A stretch of DNA of 64,000 bases from Paraconiothyrium sp. Pb-2020 (GCA_022419385.1 JAJUBI010000004.1:2213286-2277285), one strand, 5' to 3'; shown: positions 1-11,307, counted from the stretch's first letter. Numbers and translations are program-made. Notes: generated by a model from the letters alone, not told the origin.

Positions 1-778
1 CCCGTTTTCATGTCGATCCATCGCGCATCAATGACATTATGTATATCCGCGTGACTCCCATTTTTCCAGTGCGGATTGATGTCCAGGAGATACTTCCTCT
101 CTTCTTCATTCCCGCCACCCTCTCTCTTCACAACATTTCGGCCTCCCAGATCCACGCCACTTAACCACTCCACGTCCTTGAAACCGTGCACGCTCATGTT
201 GTGATAGGACGCGAGGTACGACAGCGCGGGTTCCGAGACTTGCACGTCGATGTCAGAATCCCACGGCATGATGCGCCGGTTCCACCACCATCCGAGGAGC
301 GAGCCGTGCATGATCCAGGTTTCGGCGCCCAAAGAGTGCATCGTGGCTAGGTATGTTCGAAGCAGGGCGCGCAGGTGCTGGTTGCGGGCTTCTGATGGGT
401 AGATTCTATCGGCGAAGCGACCGTCGTAGTGGGCGTCGAACTACAGCGTTTGTGATTAACATTATGGTAGTGGAAAGGCTTATCGTCAAGGAGACGATAG
501 AGGAAGAAAAGGATAAGGAGCATCGAAATCGATGGACATACACTAGACTCATGGAAGTATTTCTCCGATGGACCCTTCCACTTCCCACTCTTATCTTTCT
601 TGTTCTTCGTCAAGTCCTCCAATTCTCCATTGCCGCTGGATGCGGGTGTACCATCAGGATTGAATAAAGTGGGTTTGTCGGTAGTTGCCGGGCTTCCATC
701 AGGGTTGAATAGGGTCGGTAGACTTGGAAGCGCGCAAGCTATCGCGATCAGAGCGAGGGTCACGTACGGGAAGTGCAT
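1..778 (-). CDS. LicD-family (Mnn4-like) phosphotransferase, 3' part beyond window
   Basis: Two exons are visible: 778..542 and 440..1 (continuing off the left edge), with a 101-bp intron (GTATGT...CTGTAG) at phase 0. Exon 1 starts with a hydrophobic signal peptide or anchor (MHFPYVTLALIAIACA) followed by a 15-residue tandem repeat with the core TLFNPDG and a Lys-rich stretch. Exon 2 carries the LicD core: HYDGRFA, a leucine-rich helix, ETWIMHGSLLGWWWN, then IMPWDSDIDVQ with the acidic metal/nucleotide-binding motif. LicD and yeast Mnn4 proteins transfer phosphocholine or mannosyl-phosphate to surface glycans, so a secretory-pathway role in glycan modification is likely. Substrate cannot be told from sequence. 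The C-terminal half is missing from the window. Family assignment is firm; the precise activity is inferred. Confidence 0.85.
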
Positions 779-2782
779 TTGCCCAACTCTTATTCTATAT
801 CGTCACTGTTGACCCAGTATATCCATAGCATACCCGCCCTCTACTGCTGCAACCGTATTGATGTTTCGCCGGGGAATCCTGCGTTTACGTACGGTATGTG
901 TGACCAAATCAAGATTGCAAGACATCTAATACGGCTTGGATAGGAAGTAAAGCATCAGGACGCAACGCCACAAACAGGTGTCGCGTGAGCATCCAGTCTT
1001 GTTATGTACCTGAAGCACGTCTTCGGACGGCTCGTCTGTTAGCGCGCTCTATCGCAGGCCACTTACGTATACCCCACCTATCACAGCATCGGGGGATGCG
1101 ATTGAGTACATGCAATCCGAGACCTCCGGCGGGAGCGTCTTATCGGCATGAGGCGAACAGGTGCACCAGTGCTGTGGCTCCGTAGGAGGCCGTTGATCCA
1201 CATGAACCATCAAGTGCTTGTAGTCACTGGTGAAATTGCCGTTGACGTGTGGCGTCACTTGCGAACAACAAATGTCGGATGTATGGCCGCATCGTGCGTG
1301 CGGCGGCTAGGGAAGATGGACTAACATTAGCGCAGTGTGGCAGGTGGGCAGGTAGCGGTGCGATAAAGCTAGTGGCCTGCTCGAGGTCTAGATCGAGAGC
1401 TTTCGATTGCTTCTGAAGGGGGTGCTTGCGTATGCCATTGAGAAAATAGGGGACATAAATCGACGATTTGCGTTAGTCTCATGCAGACATGGACTACTGA
1501 CACTTGCTTCAAGTGCGATTGGATGGGAGGGTGGTTGTGTATCAGAAGACGGTTGTATGCGTGCAGGCGGCCCGGTAGGCCAGAAAGCTTGTTTTTACAG
1601 ACAAGCAATGCTAAGCTTTCGCTTGGCACTAGCGGATAGATGGGTGTCAAATCGTCTAGGTCCCATGTCGTGGCTTTCCTGGATTGGGGTCGGCGGGTGC
1701 ATGGTTTGTGCGTCGGTGGAGATTGGGTGACGCGGCATGACCTGTTGACTCGGAGCTCGGCAAGTAAATATGCGAATTGATGCAGTACGAACTTGAAGTC
1801 GGGAGGGAGATTGTACTTACTCAACACGTTGTTGAGTAAGTTGAGAGTAGGAGTGAGGGTGTATCGCGGACAGGTCGGCACTCTATATAGGCTAAACTTG
1901 CGGCTGTCGTCTGAGGCAGGGCTCCTGACTACCACAAGGCCCTTGTAAGGTTTCCTTTCACAGAAGCGGAGTAAATGAGGTCGATCATGCTATTATTTGT
2001 GTATTCGGTAGTACGGCGGCAGTACTGAGTTGTTCAAAGTGGTCGCTTGTCTGCATGTGACTGAGAGTCATCCATTGCGTGTACACTTCTTGTTCCTTGA
2101 GCAACTTTTGCAGAGCCTAGCGACAGCGCAGACACGGAAGGTCAATATTCGCTCGGCCAAACAATCTCTTAGAGGACTCTTCCTGCATTGCAAAGTTGGC
2201 TGTATCCCTCCGAAGTCTTTCCCGAAGCATGACCTGACTCGAGAACGTTTCCCCAATCCAACTTCAGATACGGTGGAAAGGGTTGCAATGGTGTAAAACT
2301 TCAAATCGGTTTTCGCGACCAAATGTGGTCATTTGAGATACAGCCCTGAAGCTACGAAGAACATGTGATCGAGGTGGTCTCGAGGTCCAGTCCAATGCAG
2401 AGACAATGTCGCCCCGACTGTAGGCTAACTCTACAATTCTTGGTCCTTACGCGCCGCACTTAAAGTTGCGCTCTTAGGTAACCTCGAAATGTGCGAATAA
2501 TGCCCACAGAAGCTATAAAAAAATTGGTAGTCTGTCAAGTGAACGTTTCGCCTTTTGAGCTCGGGTGCAATGCGCCCTCGACTTCTCGGAGCAGGACATA
2601 GGTCTTGTCAACCATGTCGATGGCTTGAATAGCAAGAGTGACCTGTGCGGGGTCCTTCAAGGGGACTATAAGGGTTGTTCAAGGACACATGCCCAGCCTT
2701 TCGATCGGTCGCGACGCGTCGGTGCTGATCTTCCTTCATCTTGAGTGGAGATTTCCCTGGCGGATCGGTATGCCACAATCGT
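779..2782. other. Intergenic region, no gene recognised
   Basis: About 2 kb between the LicD gene and the 3' end of the Tim17-family gene. It contains upstream sequence of the LicD gene, and an open frame of 188 codons on the minus strand (1369-1935) that has no recognisable motif and no family resemblance. Small frames at 2030-2320 overlap on both strands and look like chance. An A-rich TATA-like stretch (ctataaaaaaa) lies near 2513. Confidence 0.5.
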
Positions 2783-3544
2783 CTACTCGTGCTTTTCTCG
2801 CTCTTTCTGCTTTGACTCTCTGCTAGTCTCATCACCTTGCCGTCTGTTCTTCGCACCTCTGTAGATCCAGCTCTCCGCATCATTAATGACGCCTCCAGTC
2901 TTCCCTCTTGCCCACGTCAAAGCATCCTGTGCAACGCCGTAACCCAGCCCTGCAAACAATCCCATCCTAATTGTCCTCGCAGCAGTCAACACGGGAAACT
3001 TATTCCACGCTGACCACAACCCGCCCGTCACCATCCCTGCCACCACACTACTCAAAAGGTCCCTACTCTTCTCCACTCCGGTATTCACCTTATCAATATC
3101 TAGCTCGCTCACACCCTCCATCTCCCCAATCGTCCGTCCCGCCCTCCATGTTCCCCTAAAAACATCCATAGACTCCTCCACAACAAAGAAGATAGACGTC
3201 CATGCGGCGAGATATGTGCCCGATCGCAGACCAGCAGTAATGCCGTGCTTGAGTTTGTAGTAATTTTTGGACTTGTGGTAGAGGTACCAGCCGGGCTGAG
3301 AGATAGGAAGGCGATGGGCGTTTTCGGCACGGAAGCGCAGAGATGCGAGGCGCGAGGTGTTTAAGTAGCCGAGCATGGAGCCGCAGCTAAAAGATGTGAA
3401 GGTTGCGAGGAGGAGACGCCGGTCGAAGGGCATGCCGAGGCGCTCGGGGGAGAGCGTCGCCAGTGGACGTGTCGTGGATGATTTAGGTGTTGTAGTGTCA
3501 TTTGGAGATTGTGTGGAACTTGAGTCTAGTTGTGCTGTCGCCAT
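2783..3544 (-). CDS. Tim17/22/23-family mitochondrial membrane protein, TIMMDC1-like
   Basis: Single exon of 253 aa. The ATG at 3544 (MATAQLDSSS) is chosen because the frame upstream of it is low in conservation and crosses the likely promoter. After a Ser/Thr-rich leader come MPFDRRLLLATFTSFSCGSM and GYLNTSRLASLRFRAEN, an aromatic stretch (PGWYLYHKSKNYYK), then Gly-rich hydrophobic helices (GITAGLRSGTYLAAWTS, SSVVAGMVTGGLWSAW, GLFAGLGYGVAQDAL) typical of the Tim17/Tim22/Tim23 superfamily. The layout resembles the complex I assembly factor TIMMDC1 and fungal relatives. It is expected in the mitochondrial inner membrane. The C-terminus is highly charged. It is transcribed divergently from the gene at 3857, sharing a 312-bp promoter. 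Confidence 0.75.
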   Translation of the reverse strand: MATAQLDSSSTQSPNDTTTPKSSTTRPLATLSPERLGMPFDRRLLLATFTSFSCGSMLGYLNTSRLASLRFRAENAHRLPISQPGWYLYHKSKNYYKLKHGITAGLRSGTYLAAWTSIFFVVEESMDVFRGTWRAGRTIGEMEGVSELDIDKVNTGVEKSRDLLSSVVAGMVTGGLWSAWNKFPVLTAARTIRMGLFAGLGYGVAQDALTWARGKTGGVINDAESWIYRGAKNRRQGDETSRESKQKEREKHE

Positions 3545-3856
3545 TGTATGTGGGTGTATTGCGATATATTGTGGGAGCGATTGGACGTTCTGAAAGTTCG
3601 CAAGCTCACGCGGAGGCCGCACGCGCCAAGAAGTTTGCGCGACTGGGATACACGAGACAGTGGCGGGCCCCTCCATCTGAACTTCGACAGTTTCGCAGCC
3701 AAAGCCCACAGCTGACTGGCTCCCCCTCGAACAGCGCTCCAGCTCAAATTTCAGACCACTAAATATTCCAGACTGCAAAAAGTAGCGTACCCGCCCCACA
3801 GGCAGTGAGCTCAAAGCTTCAAGATCTTTCGGGCGCATCTACGCCACAAATGCGAA

Positions 3857-4423
3857 ATGACTTTGACCACACCTTCTGCGCAAACATGGACCCTCCGCCT
3901 CAAATCACAGAAGACCACGATCCTCTTGCATGTTGACCCACTACAAACCTTTCCGACGATTAAAGAACAACTTTACAAGTCACTAGAGGAAACGGGTCTT
4001 AGTAACGCCGACTCTGAACCGATTTCATTACCTCCCTCGCCCTCAGACATCGAGCTTGGCCGGCCAGTCAATACCAACGATCCTCACAAAGGCTTCCAAT
4101 TAGGCGAATGGGAGTATTCTCCACTGGAGGAACAGGACGGAGAGGATCCGAAAGGCAAGGGCAAGGGGAAGCTAGGTCGACCGAAGAAGTCCGGTCCAGT
4201 TGGCGCAGACAGTGTCAAGGACTGCCCGAAGGGTGCCGGGCTTCGTGATGGTGCTGTGTTGGCTTTTCGGTGGAAGGGCAATGGATCACGGGAGGACGAG
4301 GACATTGAGATGGGGGATGGGAGGAAGGCGGATATGTGGGGCGTGAAGCTGGCGAGCTACGATGATAACTATGGTGTAGAGAACGAAATGGATGTTGGAG
4401 GTGGACGGGAATTTGAGGGATGA
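3857..4423 (+). CDS. Conserved-looking fungal protein of unknown function, possible ubiquitin-like N-terminus
   Basis: Single exon of 188 aa. The N-terminus (WTLRLKSQKTTILLHVDP, then a helix IKEQLYKSLEE) has the strand-strand-helix pattern of a beta-grasp or ubiquitin-like fold; this is an inference from pattern only. A central Lys/Gly-rich segment KGKGKGKLGRPKKSGP contains a GRP core like an AT-hook. A second folded part includes GAGLRDGAVLAFRW and MWGVKLASYDDNYGVE, and the tail is acidic. I do not recognise a named family. An overlapping out-of-frame ATG sits 7 nt upstream at 3850, so the 3857 start depends on leaky scanning or on a transcript start between them. Confidence 0.6.
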   Translation: MTLTTPSAQTWTLRLKSQKTTILLHVDPLQTFPTIKEQLYKSLEETGLSNADSEPISLPPSPSDIELGRPVNTNDPHKGFQLGEWEYSPLEEQDGEDPKGKGKGKLGRPKKSGPVGADSVKDCPKGAGLRDGAVLAFRWKGNGSREDEDIEMGDGRKADMWGVKLASYDDNYGVENEMDVGGGREFEG

Positions 4424-4946
4424 TTGCCCAGCTAAGGTGAAGCATTACGTGCGAAAAGTCCAAGACATGACGGCGTTCAACAGGCGTTACAAGGAGGCAT
4501 ATACCAGGGAGGATAAAGGAGTCACTATCACTACATGTACGACTGGAGCATACCAGGTGTAGATATGCATGCTCACGGCGTTCAGTTCCTCTGGAGTTGT
4601 TCGTGTGTCGGTCGTCTAGGCAAGGGGCACGTACGATTGCAGTAGAACATGCATCGAGTCGTAACACACAATTCGGAACGATAGCGACAACACGCATATA
4701 TTCGTGGTACCGTTGATCGATCTGAAGTCGTGTTGTATGCGTTGGCGTTGGCCGTGGTTGCTGGTTTCAGATCCCTGTCTGTTTGGGGCACGGGCCGCTG
4801 GTAAACATTGAACTTTCCGATGCTCGCTCTAACAGTTCCGCACGCCTATCCTCACCACCAACCCTCGCTGCCGACACGCTCCTGTCTCTCACTTACAGGA
4901 GCTGCGTGGGAATAACGAGTAATACAGATCAGCTTAGAGCACGAAC
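4424..4946. promoter_or_regulatory. Intergenic region and upstream region of kinesin-8 gene
   Basis: 523 bp with no coding frame of interest. It must contain the terminator of the gene at 3857 and the promoter and 5' leader of the kinesin gene. Upstream ATGs are present (for example at 4783, opening an 80-codon frame that overlaps the kinesin start), so uORF effects are possible if the transcript starts that early. Confidence 0.4.
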
Positions 4947-7900
4947 ATGGCCGCGGACGGCGCGTCCTCCATTTCCGTTACCGTACGAGTACGTCCTTTC
5001 ACGATTCGAGAGGCAGCGCAATTAGCAAAATGCGACGACACAACGCTCTTCCTCGGAGATGGCTCATTAGCTGCGGCACCAACGCCAAAGCTGCACTCGA
5101 AAGGAATCCGTCCTGTTATAAAAGTCATAGATGAGAAGTGCTTGTATGGACCTCAAACCACCGGTATCTCCTCGTATGGAAATTAACAGTACCCCAGAGT
5201 ATTCGACCCACCTGAAGACAATCCCGTGCAGCGGTTTTCGAGAACAGTTTTGCCGCAAGGGAAGCGGGTGAAAGACCAGACGTTCGCTTTCGACCGGGTG
5301 TTCGATGAGAACACTACCCAGGGCGATGTTTACGAGTCGACTACCAAGCCGCTGCTTGACAGCGTGTTGGATGGATACAATGCAACCGTTTTCGCGTAGG
5401 GTGCAACAGGTTGCGGGAAGACACATACGATCACGTACGTCCATGGACTAAAGACACTCATGTGAGCCACGTCTGACCTGTGATAGGGGAACCGCGCAGC
5501 AACCCGGCATCATCTTTATGACCATGCAGGAACTCTTCGAAAAGATCAACGAGTTGCAGGAAGAGAAGGTCACCGAGGTTACGCTTTCTTATCTTGAGAT
5601 CTACAACGAGACCATCCGCGACCTGCTTGTGGAAGGCGGGAGTAAACAGACGCTGATGCTGCGAGAGGATGCGAACCAAGCTGTTTCAGTCGCAGGCTTG
5701 ACCAGCCACCGACCTCAAAACGTAAGCTATCGCTGCCGATGAACGTACAGCTACTGACAATGTGAAGGTACAAGAAGTCATGGACATCATCGTACGAGGT
5801 AACGAGTACCGAACAATGTCGCCAACTGAAGCCAATGCCACATCTTCGCGATCCCACGCTGTCTTGCAGATCAATGTGTCCTCGAAGGATCGAAATGCCT
5901 CGGTCAACGAACCGCATACGATGGCGACCCTTAGCATCATCGACCTGGCGGGCAGCGAGCGCGCATCTGTGACCAAAAATCGAGGAGAGCGCTTAATTGA
6001 AGGTGCGAATATCAATAAATCGCTGCTTGCATTGGGCAGCTGTATCAACGCCCTGTGCGATCCGCGGAAAAGAAATCACATCCCATACCGAAACTCGAAG
6101 CTCACTCGCCTGCTGAAGTTCTCGCTGGGCGGAAATTGTCGGACAGTCATGATTGTCTGCGTCAGTCCCTCGAGCGCACATTTCGACGAGACGCAGAACA
6201 CGCTGCGATACGCGAACCGGGCAAAGAATATCCAGACAAAGGTGACCAAGAACGTCTTCAATGTCAATAGACATGTGAAGGATTACTTGAAGAAGATTGA
6301 TGAGCAGAGGGTGCTGATCGATGAATTGTTGAAGAAGCAGAAGGACTCTGACGCAAGCGCATTTGTCAAGTTCCAGAAGCAGAGCGAGAAGAAGGATGTC
6401 ATTGTTCGCGAGGCCGTAGCACGTTTACGGCAAGCTTACACGGATTCTGACCATGACCGGAGGGAGAGACTTGGATTGTTGAAGAACCTAAAGCAAGCTG
6501 AGAAGCGCGTATCTCTGATTTCAGCCTGGATAGCCGCGTTCGATCAGGTCCAGGAGCTTCGGGAAAATGAAGTGATGCCTTCACAGGTTACAGCAGTAAG
6601 GGACACAGCCGTCGGAATATCAGCTGAACTCGAGCAAACAAGGCAACATTGCCACCGCCGCCTGGAACGCTCCAGTTGGACGAGCAAGCTTGACACTGCA
6701 CTGCAATTCGGCTTGCGACAGCTTAGCGAAGTTGACGGTTCCAGCGATAGCCACGACGCTGCTAATGTCAAGCGCGAATACGAGATCCTCAAGTCGAATG
6801 CTGAACGGGAAGCCCTGGGTGTGCTTCTTGATCAAGAGAAGGGTGGTGATGCTGCAGTCGTGCAAGTACTTGTGCAAGCGCACATTGAGACGGTCGCCAT
6901 ACTGAATCAAATTACCCAAATGGATGAAGAGGAGGCGGTCCAAGCGGCGAGGAAGATTCTTACCCAGGTCATGAACTCTTGCACGAACGCTACTGCGCGG
7001 GTCGTCCGACCAGACGGTAACCTCCCTGTTACAGAATTCTTCGCACCAGCCCATAAAGGAACGCCCAAGCGCAGTGCGCGAGTGCCTCTCACAGCTTCAG
7101 AGATGCGACCGCTGGCAGCACCATCGTTCACTGAAGCGCCTCACCTGATGTCACCACCAAAGGGCTCGCCTCGTCGGCCGCGGAAGATGGGAGGTGCAAA
7201 GAAGGGCGTGCAATTCTCTCCCATGAAGAAGAAGTCACCGTCAAAAGCCAAACGTGGCGTTCGGTGGAGGGATGACACAGAGAACGGCACACTGGCGGAA
7301 TTTCAAAAGACACCAGATCCAGTAGAGTCGACACCAACATGCTCATCGATCGATATCCCTCCGCCCACATTCTCTGTCCCAGTCGATGCACCTGAAACCG
7401 ATCAAAGTGGCGGTTCTTCGCCTATACCCACGCCTCCGAAAGCATCGATCGATCTTAAGCCTAAGTCGAGTCGGTTCCAGACGGGTTTTCTCTCTAAAAA
7501 AACTGATGGACCCGCCACAAACCTCTCGTCGGACTCAGACACGTCTCCTCTTCGTGAGATCGGTATCAATGCGATCCGCCCTTCTGCATTAAGCAATGTC
7601 GAGAACGCAGCGGATATGCACTCTGTAGAGGCATCTTCTGGATCGGATGAAGAGAAGTGGAACATGGACCAATCAGATGCGCGCAAGATCGGATCAGCGA
7701 TGAAAAGACGTTCGTCAGGAGCTCATGGCTCCGTGCCAATGAGCCGTGCGCATCGTCGTCGTAGTCCTTCTGCTACGACAGGCAGTCCACAGAATGAGAA
7801 CATGCTTCTCTCAGCTGGTGCAGCGCGTCGAATGGTCAAAGGAGAGCGCGATGCTGACTGGAAAGCCAGCGTGCTTAGCCCGCGCCCTGCTGCTATCGTC

Positions 7901-8053
7901 AAAGGGGCGCCGCGAAGAACGACCATGGCGATGATGGGGGAAGAACGAAGTGCAGGTGGATCGTTGAATAGGGCGCCGATACGAGTAGCAAGCAACGGCT
8001 CGACTGGATCGAGAAGCAGCCTGATGCCTGCTACGAAAAGTGCTTGGCGATAA
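4947..8053 (+). pseudogene. Kinesin-8 (Kip3/KipB-type) motor gene interrupted by an in-frame TAG
   Basis: Four exons: 4947..5143, 5198..5434, 5487..5721, 5768..8053. All three introns are GT-AG (54, 52, 46 bp) and restore phase exactly. The motor domain is complete in outline: SVTVRVRPF at the N-terminus, VFDPPEDNPVQ, P-loop GATGCGKT, switch I region NATSSRSHAV, switch II DLAGSER, and neck region NRAKNIQTKVTKNVFNVNRHVK, which is diagnostic for kinesin-8, the plus-end depolymerase that limits microtubule length in spindle and cytoplasm. A coiled-coil-rich middle and a basic, Ser/Pro-rich tail follow. The only break is TAG at 5397-5399 (codon 133), directly before the P-loop, where kinesins normally have Tyr (VFAYGATGCGKT). 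Downstream the frame is clean for 2.5 kb. It could be a recent null allele, a sequence error, or a recoded/edited codon. Family call is firm. Confidence 0.85.
5397..5399 (+). other. In-frame TAG in kinesin-8 motor domain
   Basis: The codon between GCG (Ala) and GGT (Gly of the P-loop) reads TAG. Frame was checked from both sides: exon 2 begins with the last base of a split Leu codon at 5198 and this codon lies exactly 66 codons after the GTA at 5199. No intron with usable borders can remove it without also deleting part of GATGCGKT. Confidence 0.9.
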
Positions 8054-8829
8054 AGACCTTCTTTTCAAGTTGTTGACTGACATTTTAGACACAGCGTTGG
8101 CATTTTGCAAGTTAAATTGCCGGGTTCCTAAGCAGCGATGTCTGTCTGTTGAGGTCGCTGAGCGTTGGCGATGCGGCGTTTGAGCGGAGTGGTGAATGTT
8201 AGCCGGTTCTCCTACAGTAGTCACTTCACATTCTGGATTTCATCCTGGGTCAAGCATTTTGGGGTGTGGGTTGGTTTATCGCAATTCGCAAGAGCGGGTT
8301 CTGGCGTTCTGGAGGGTGTTGACTGACAAAGTTAATCCAAGACTTGCATGTGTGGTATTTCTCTGTTGATACTTGACGCGGCACCATCTGCCTGAATCCC
8401 AAAGTCAGATGCTATTATGGGGCCTCAGGATTAATTTCAGTGCGTGTATCAATTTTCATCGTTGCGTATCTGTTGTTGAATAGAGTTACCAAGTGTTCGT
8501 ACAATTGCCCCTTGAGCGCACCGGAATATAATCTTTTATGATGCCGGCTAACCTCGGCCATGGCCCCGCTTACACACACCCGAACAATAGTTGACTCGCC
8601 ACGGACCACATCTTTGGGTTGTAATTTCACATAATTGAGGGCAGCATCACTAATGACGTGTAATGGCGCGATGTGGGGTACCGGTACACTGAGGATATAA
8701 ACAGAAAGGGTCCTCAGTGGTAGAGTACCCCGCCGTGGCCTACACTACCAGATCCGGCTTTGTAATTGTTCCGTGCATTATCTGCACTTCAATTGAACCT
8801 TTTGAACAGTCTCGTAAAAGAGAAACAGT
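8054..8829. other. Intergenic region upstream of ToxD-like reductase gene
   Basis: 776 bp with no supported gene. The proximal 160 bp hold the inverted repeat and TATA-like element listed separately; a 71-codon minus-strand frame at 8415-8630 shows no motif. Confidence 0.5.
8675..8731. promoter_or_regulatory. Interrupted inverted repeat centred on a TATA-like box
   Basis: Two 21-nt arms (8675-8695 and 8711-8731) pair as GGGGTAC/GTACCCC (7 bp) and CACTGAGGA/TCCTCAGTG (9 bp), separated inside each arm by 5 unpaired bases. The 15-nt spacer between arms starts with TATAAA (8696). The start codon of the reductase gene lies about 100 bp downstream. This could be an operator for a dimeric regulator around the core promoter, or a hairpin if transcribed. 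Confidence 0.6.
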
Positions 8830-10008
8830 ATGAGCACCATGAAGGAAGCTATTGTGTCAAAGGGCCCGTCGGTCAAACTCGTGGATAGTCCTATTCCCAA
8901 GCCAGGCCCGGGGCAGGTTGTTATCCAGGTCGTGGTGAGCGGTAGCAATCCTAAGGACTGGTAAAATCCCCTAAAATCCAGTTGTTGTCGTTTTTCTCGA
9001 GCGCTTCTTTTGATGATGAGAGAAGCTGATCATAAAGATTACAGGAAGATCCCAGAATGGATGGACCAGACAGCAAACACCGGCGATGACATCGCGGGTA
9101 TCGTGCACTCGGTGGGCGAGAACGTATGGGAGTTAAAGAAGGGTGACCGAGTCGCGAGTTTCCACGAGATGATGACGCCTGGAGGGAGCTTTGCTGAGTA
9201 TGCTGTCGGTTGGCAGGTAAAAGATCTCAGGATTTGCTAAGTCTCTCGAGCATATGGTTAACCCTTGGTATAGCACACCACCTTCCACATCCCTCAAAAG
9301 ACCTCTTTCGAAGAAGCAGCCACTCTCCCGCTCGCCGCTATGACCGCCGCCATCGGCCTACACGTCCGACTTGGCCTCGACGCCCCCTGGATTTCCCGCT
9401 CCAAGAACCCGGAGACGCCTCTCGTTGTTTACGGCGGTGCTTCTGCGGTTGGTGCATATGCTATTAAGCTCGCCCAGCGCGCAAATATTCACCCTATCAT
9501 CGCTGTTGCAGGGCGCGGCATCCCTTTCGTGGAGAAGCTGTTGGATCCATCTAAAGGTGATACTGTTATAGACTACCGCAAAGGTGACGACGCCTTTGTG
9601 TCAGGGATCAAAGATGCCCTTGAGGGCAGGAAGTTGCACTACGCTTTCGACGCCGTTTCCGAACACAACAGCTACATCAACATCGTACAAGTCTTGGAGA
9701 AGGACGGACGCATCACGCTTGTCTTGCCAGGAAAGAAGTACGAAGGTATTCCTGAGACGGTGGATAGGACTATTACTAATGTGGGCGAGGCGCACAAGGG
9801 CGATAAAGATTTTGCTTATGTGTTCTTCCGGTATATTGCGAGGGGGTTGGATGAAGGGTGGTTTGAGGGACATCCGGCGGAGGTGGTAAAGGGGGGGTTG
9901 GAGGGCGTGGAGAAGGCGCTGACAGACTTGAAGGAGGGAAATGCGAGTGCGGTGAAATACGTTTTTAGGATTGGGGAGACAAAGGGTGTTAAGGGGGCGC
10001 AATTGTAG
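8830..10008 (+). CDS. ToxD-like zinc-independent MDR oxidoreductase (enoyl/quinone reductase type)
   Basis: Three exons: 8830..8960, 9045..9216, 9274..10008 (introns 84 and 57 bp, GT-AG, phases consistent), giving about 345 aa. The start MSTMKEAIVSKGP is followed by the GroES-like fold: PIPKPGPGQVVIQVVVSGSN-PKDW, GDDIAGIVHSVGENV, GDRVASFHE, PGGSFAEYAV. The Rossmann half has AATLPLAAMTAAIGL and VVYGGASAVGAYAIKLAQ, the NADPH-binding glycine motif in its AxxGxxA variant. No structural or catalytic zinc ligands are seen. Relatives include ToxD and trans-acting enoyl reductases of polyketide clusters, plus many stand-alone reductases. No polyketide synthase is nearby, so a general NADPH-dependent reductase is the safer reading. 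It converges with the P450 gene at 11308. Confidence 0.85.
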
Positions 10009-11307
10009 ACGTTGAGGGACACACATAGAACCAAAGTGACCTACTACAAATATATTCTTCGATTCGAACAGACTGCCGTTCTTTCGAATCCTTGGGCTCA
10101 TTTGCCTTCGCGCATTCTTCGACGAGAGATTATCGACCGGCATTGCGCCTTGAGAGTGTACCAAAATTAATACTGAACAATCATACGTTGCAAGTTGGGC
10201 GACTCTCGTTACCACTGGGCCCTCCCTTTCACAACTGCTGCAATCTTAGGCGGACCATTAAGTCAAGTCGACCCAGAGGATGTAACAATAGCTAGAATGT
10301 CAATTACCACTTGTCGTACAAGTCTTCCCTGATATTCAACTTATCTTCGTACGCTGAGGAAATAACAAAGTCACCTATTGTGATAGTTAATAGTAGCTGA
10401 GCGCATTAGTAATCGACTGAAGATTATGATAGGATTCTTGTGTAGCAGTATCTAGTGATTCCGAACGCTAAGAGGGTCTGGAACATGGTAGGTGATGGGC
10501 AATCTCACGATCCAGGGTAGTCCATGATGCTGTAGGGCTTGTCAGTCTCTGTTCAGAAGAATCAATGGGGCTTCAGTCACCCGTACGTCTTTGATCAAAC
10601 ATAAATGTGAGCTACGGTCTGGAAATCGTTAGGATAGACGTATACACTGGCTAATAACCACCTATTCATCGTCCCAGACGGTCCAAACACCTTAAAAAAT
10701 TCATGCCCTGGCTTCGCTGACAAATTGACAAATTCGTTCCAATAGGGCAAGGTATGACAATCTGATCAATTGATAAGGAGACATTGGAGGAAGAAGGCAC
10801 TTCGGATGTACACCAAGTTTTTGATGAGCGAGTTGTTCCCTTCCCAAGCTATAAATCAAGTAGAGATACAGGAAACCTGACGAATGTAACTCAGGACGTA
10901 TCTCAGAATTTGTCTTGATTAATCATGAAGCCAATAGAGGTGAAGGGGATGTTTGATTATATCAAACAGAGAAAGGAAGAAAGGCGCGGATTCGCTTGTG
11001 CACTTGCGGTCACCCACCGAGGTAAACGTGACCCACATAAGGCAAGCTTACCCACTGCGCGCAGAAAAAAAAACATACAACAGCGGGGATTTGCTAATTC
11101 TCACGAACTTAACTACTAATCCGCCGGTACCCTGCTTAAGTATAGCTGAGCGAACGGGAAGCTCTGTTCTCAAGGTCCTATGGTCGTATGTGAGAACTAT
11201 GGTTTCTTCTTTGACTTATATAGTACGACGACTGGGATTGAATTTATGCAGAGAAAACTTGATACTGACCAGTAAGTGGAGATTTTTCTCGAAATGTAAT
11301 GTAGTGC
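10009..11307. other. Intergenic region between convergent genes, AT-richer
   Basis: 1.3 kb between the 3' ends of the ToxD-like gene and the CYP52-clan P450. By eye it is richer in A/T than the flanking exons. Only short frames occur; none has a motif. A short direct repeat (gacaaattgacaaattcg) lies near 10719. Confidence 0.45.

Noticed and set aside
5391..5410. Possible intron that would remove the kinesin TAG
   Set aside because: The only GT...AG pair around it would be about 14 nt and would delete the first P-loop residues; no workable intron exists.
9601..10215. 204-codon minus frame overlapping the ToxD-like gene
   Set aside because: Antisense shadow of the reductase exon 3.
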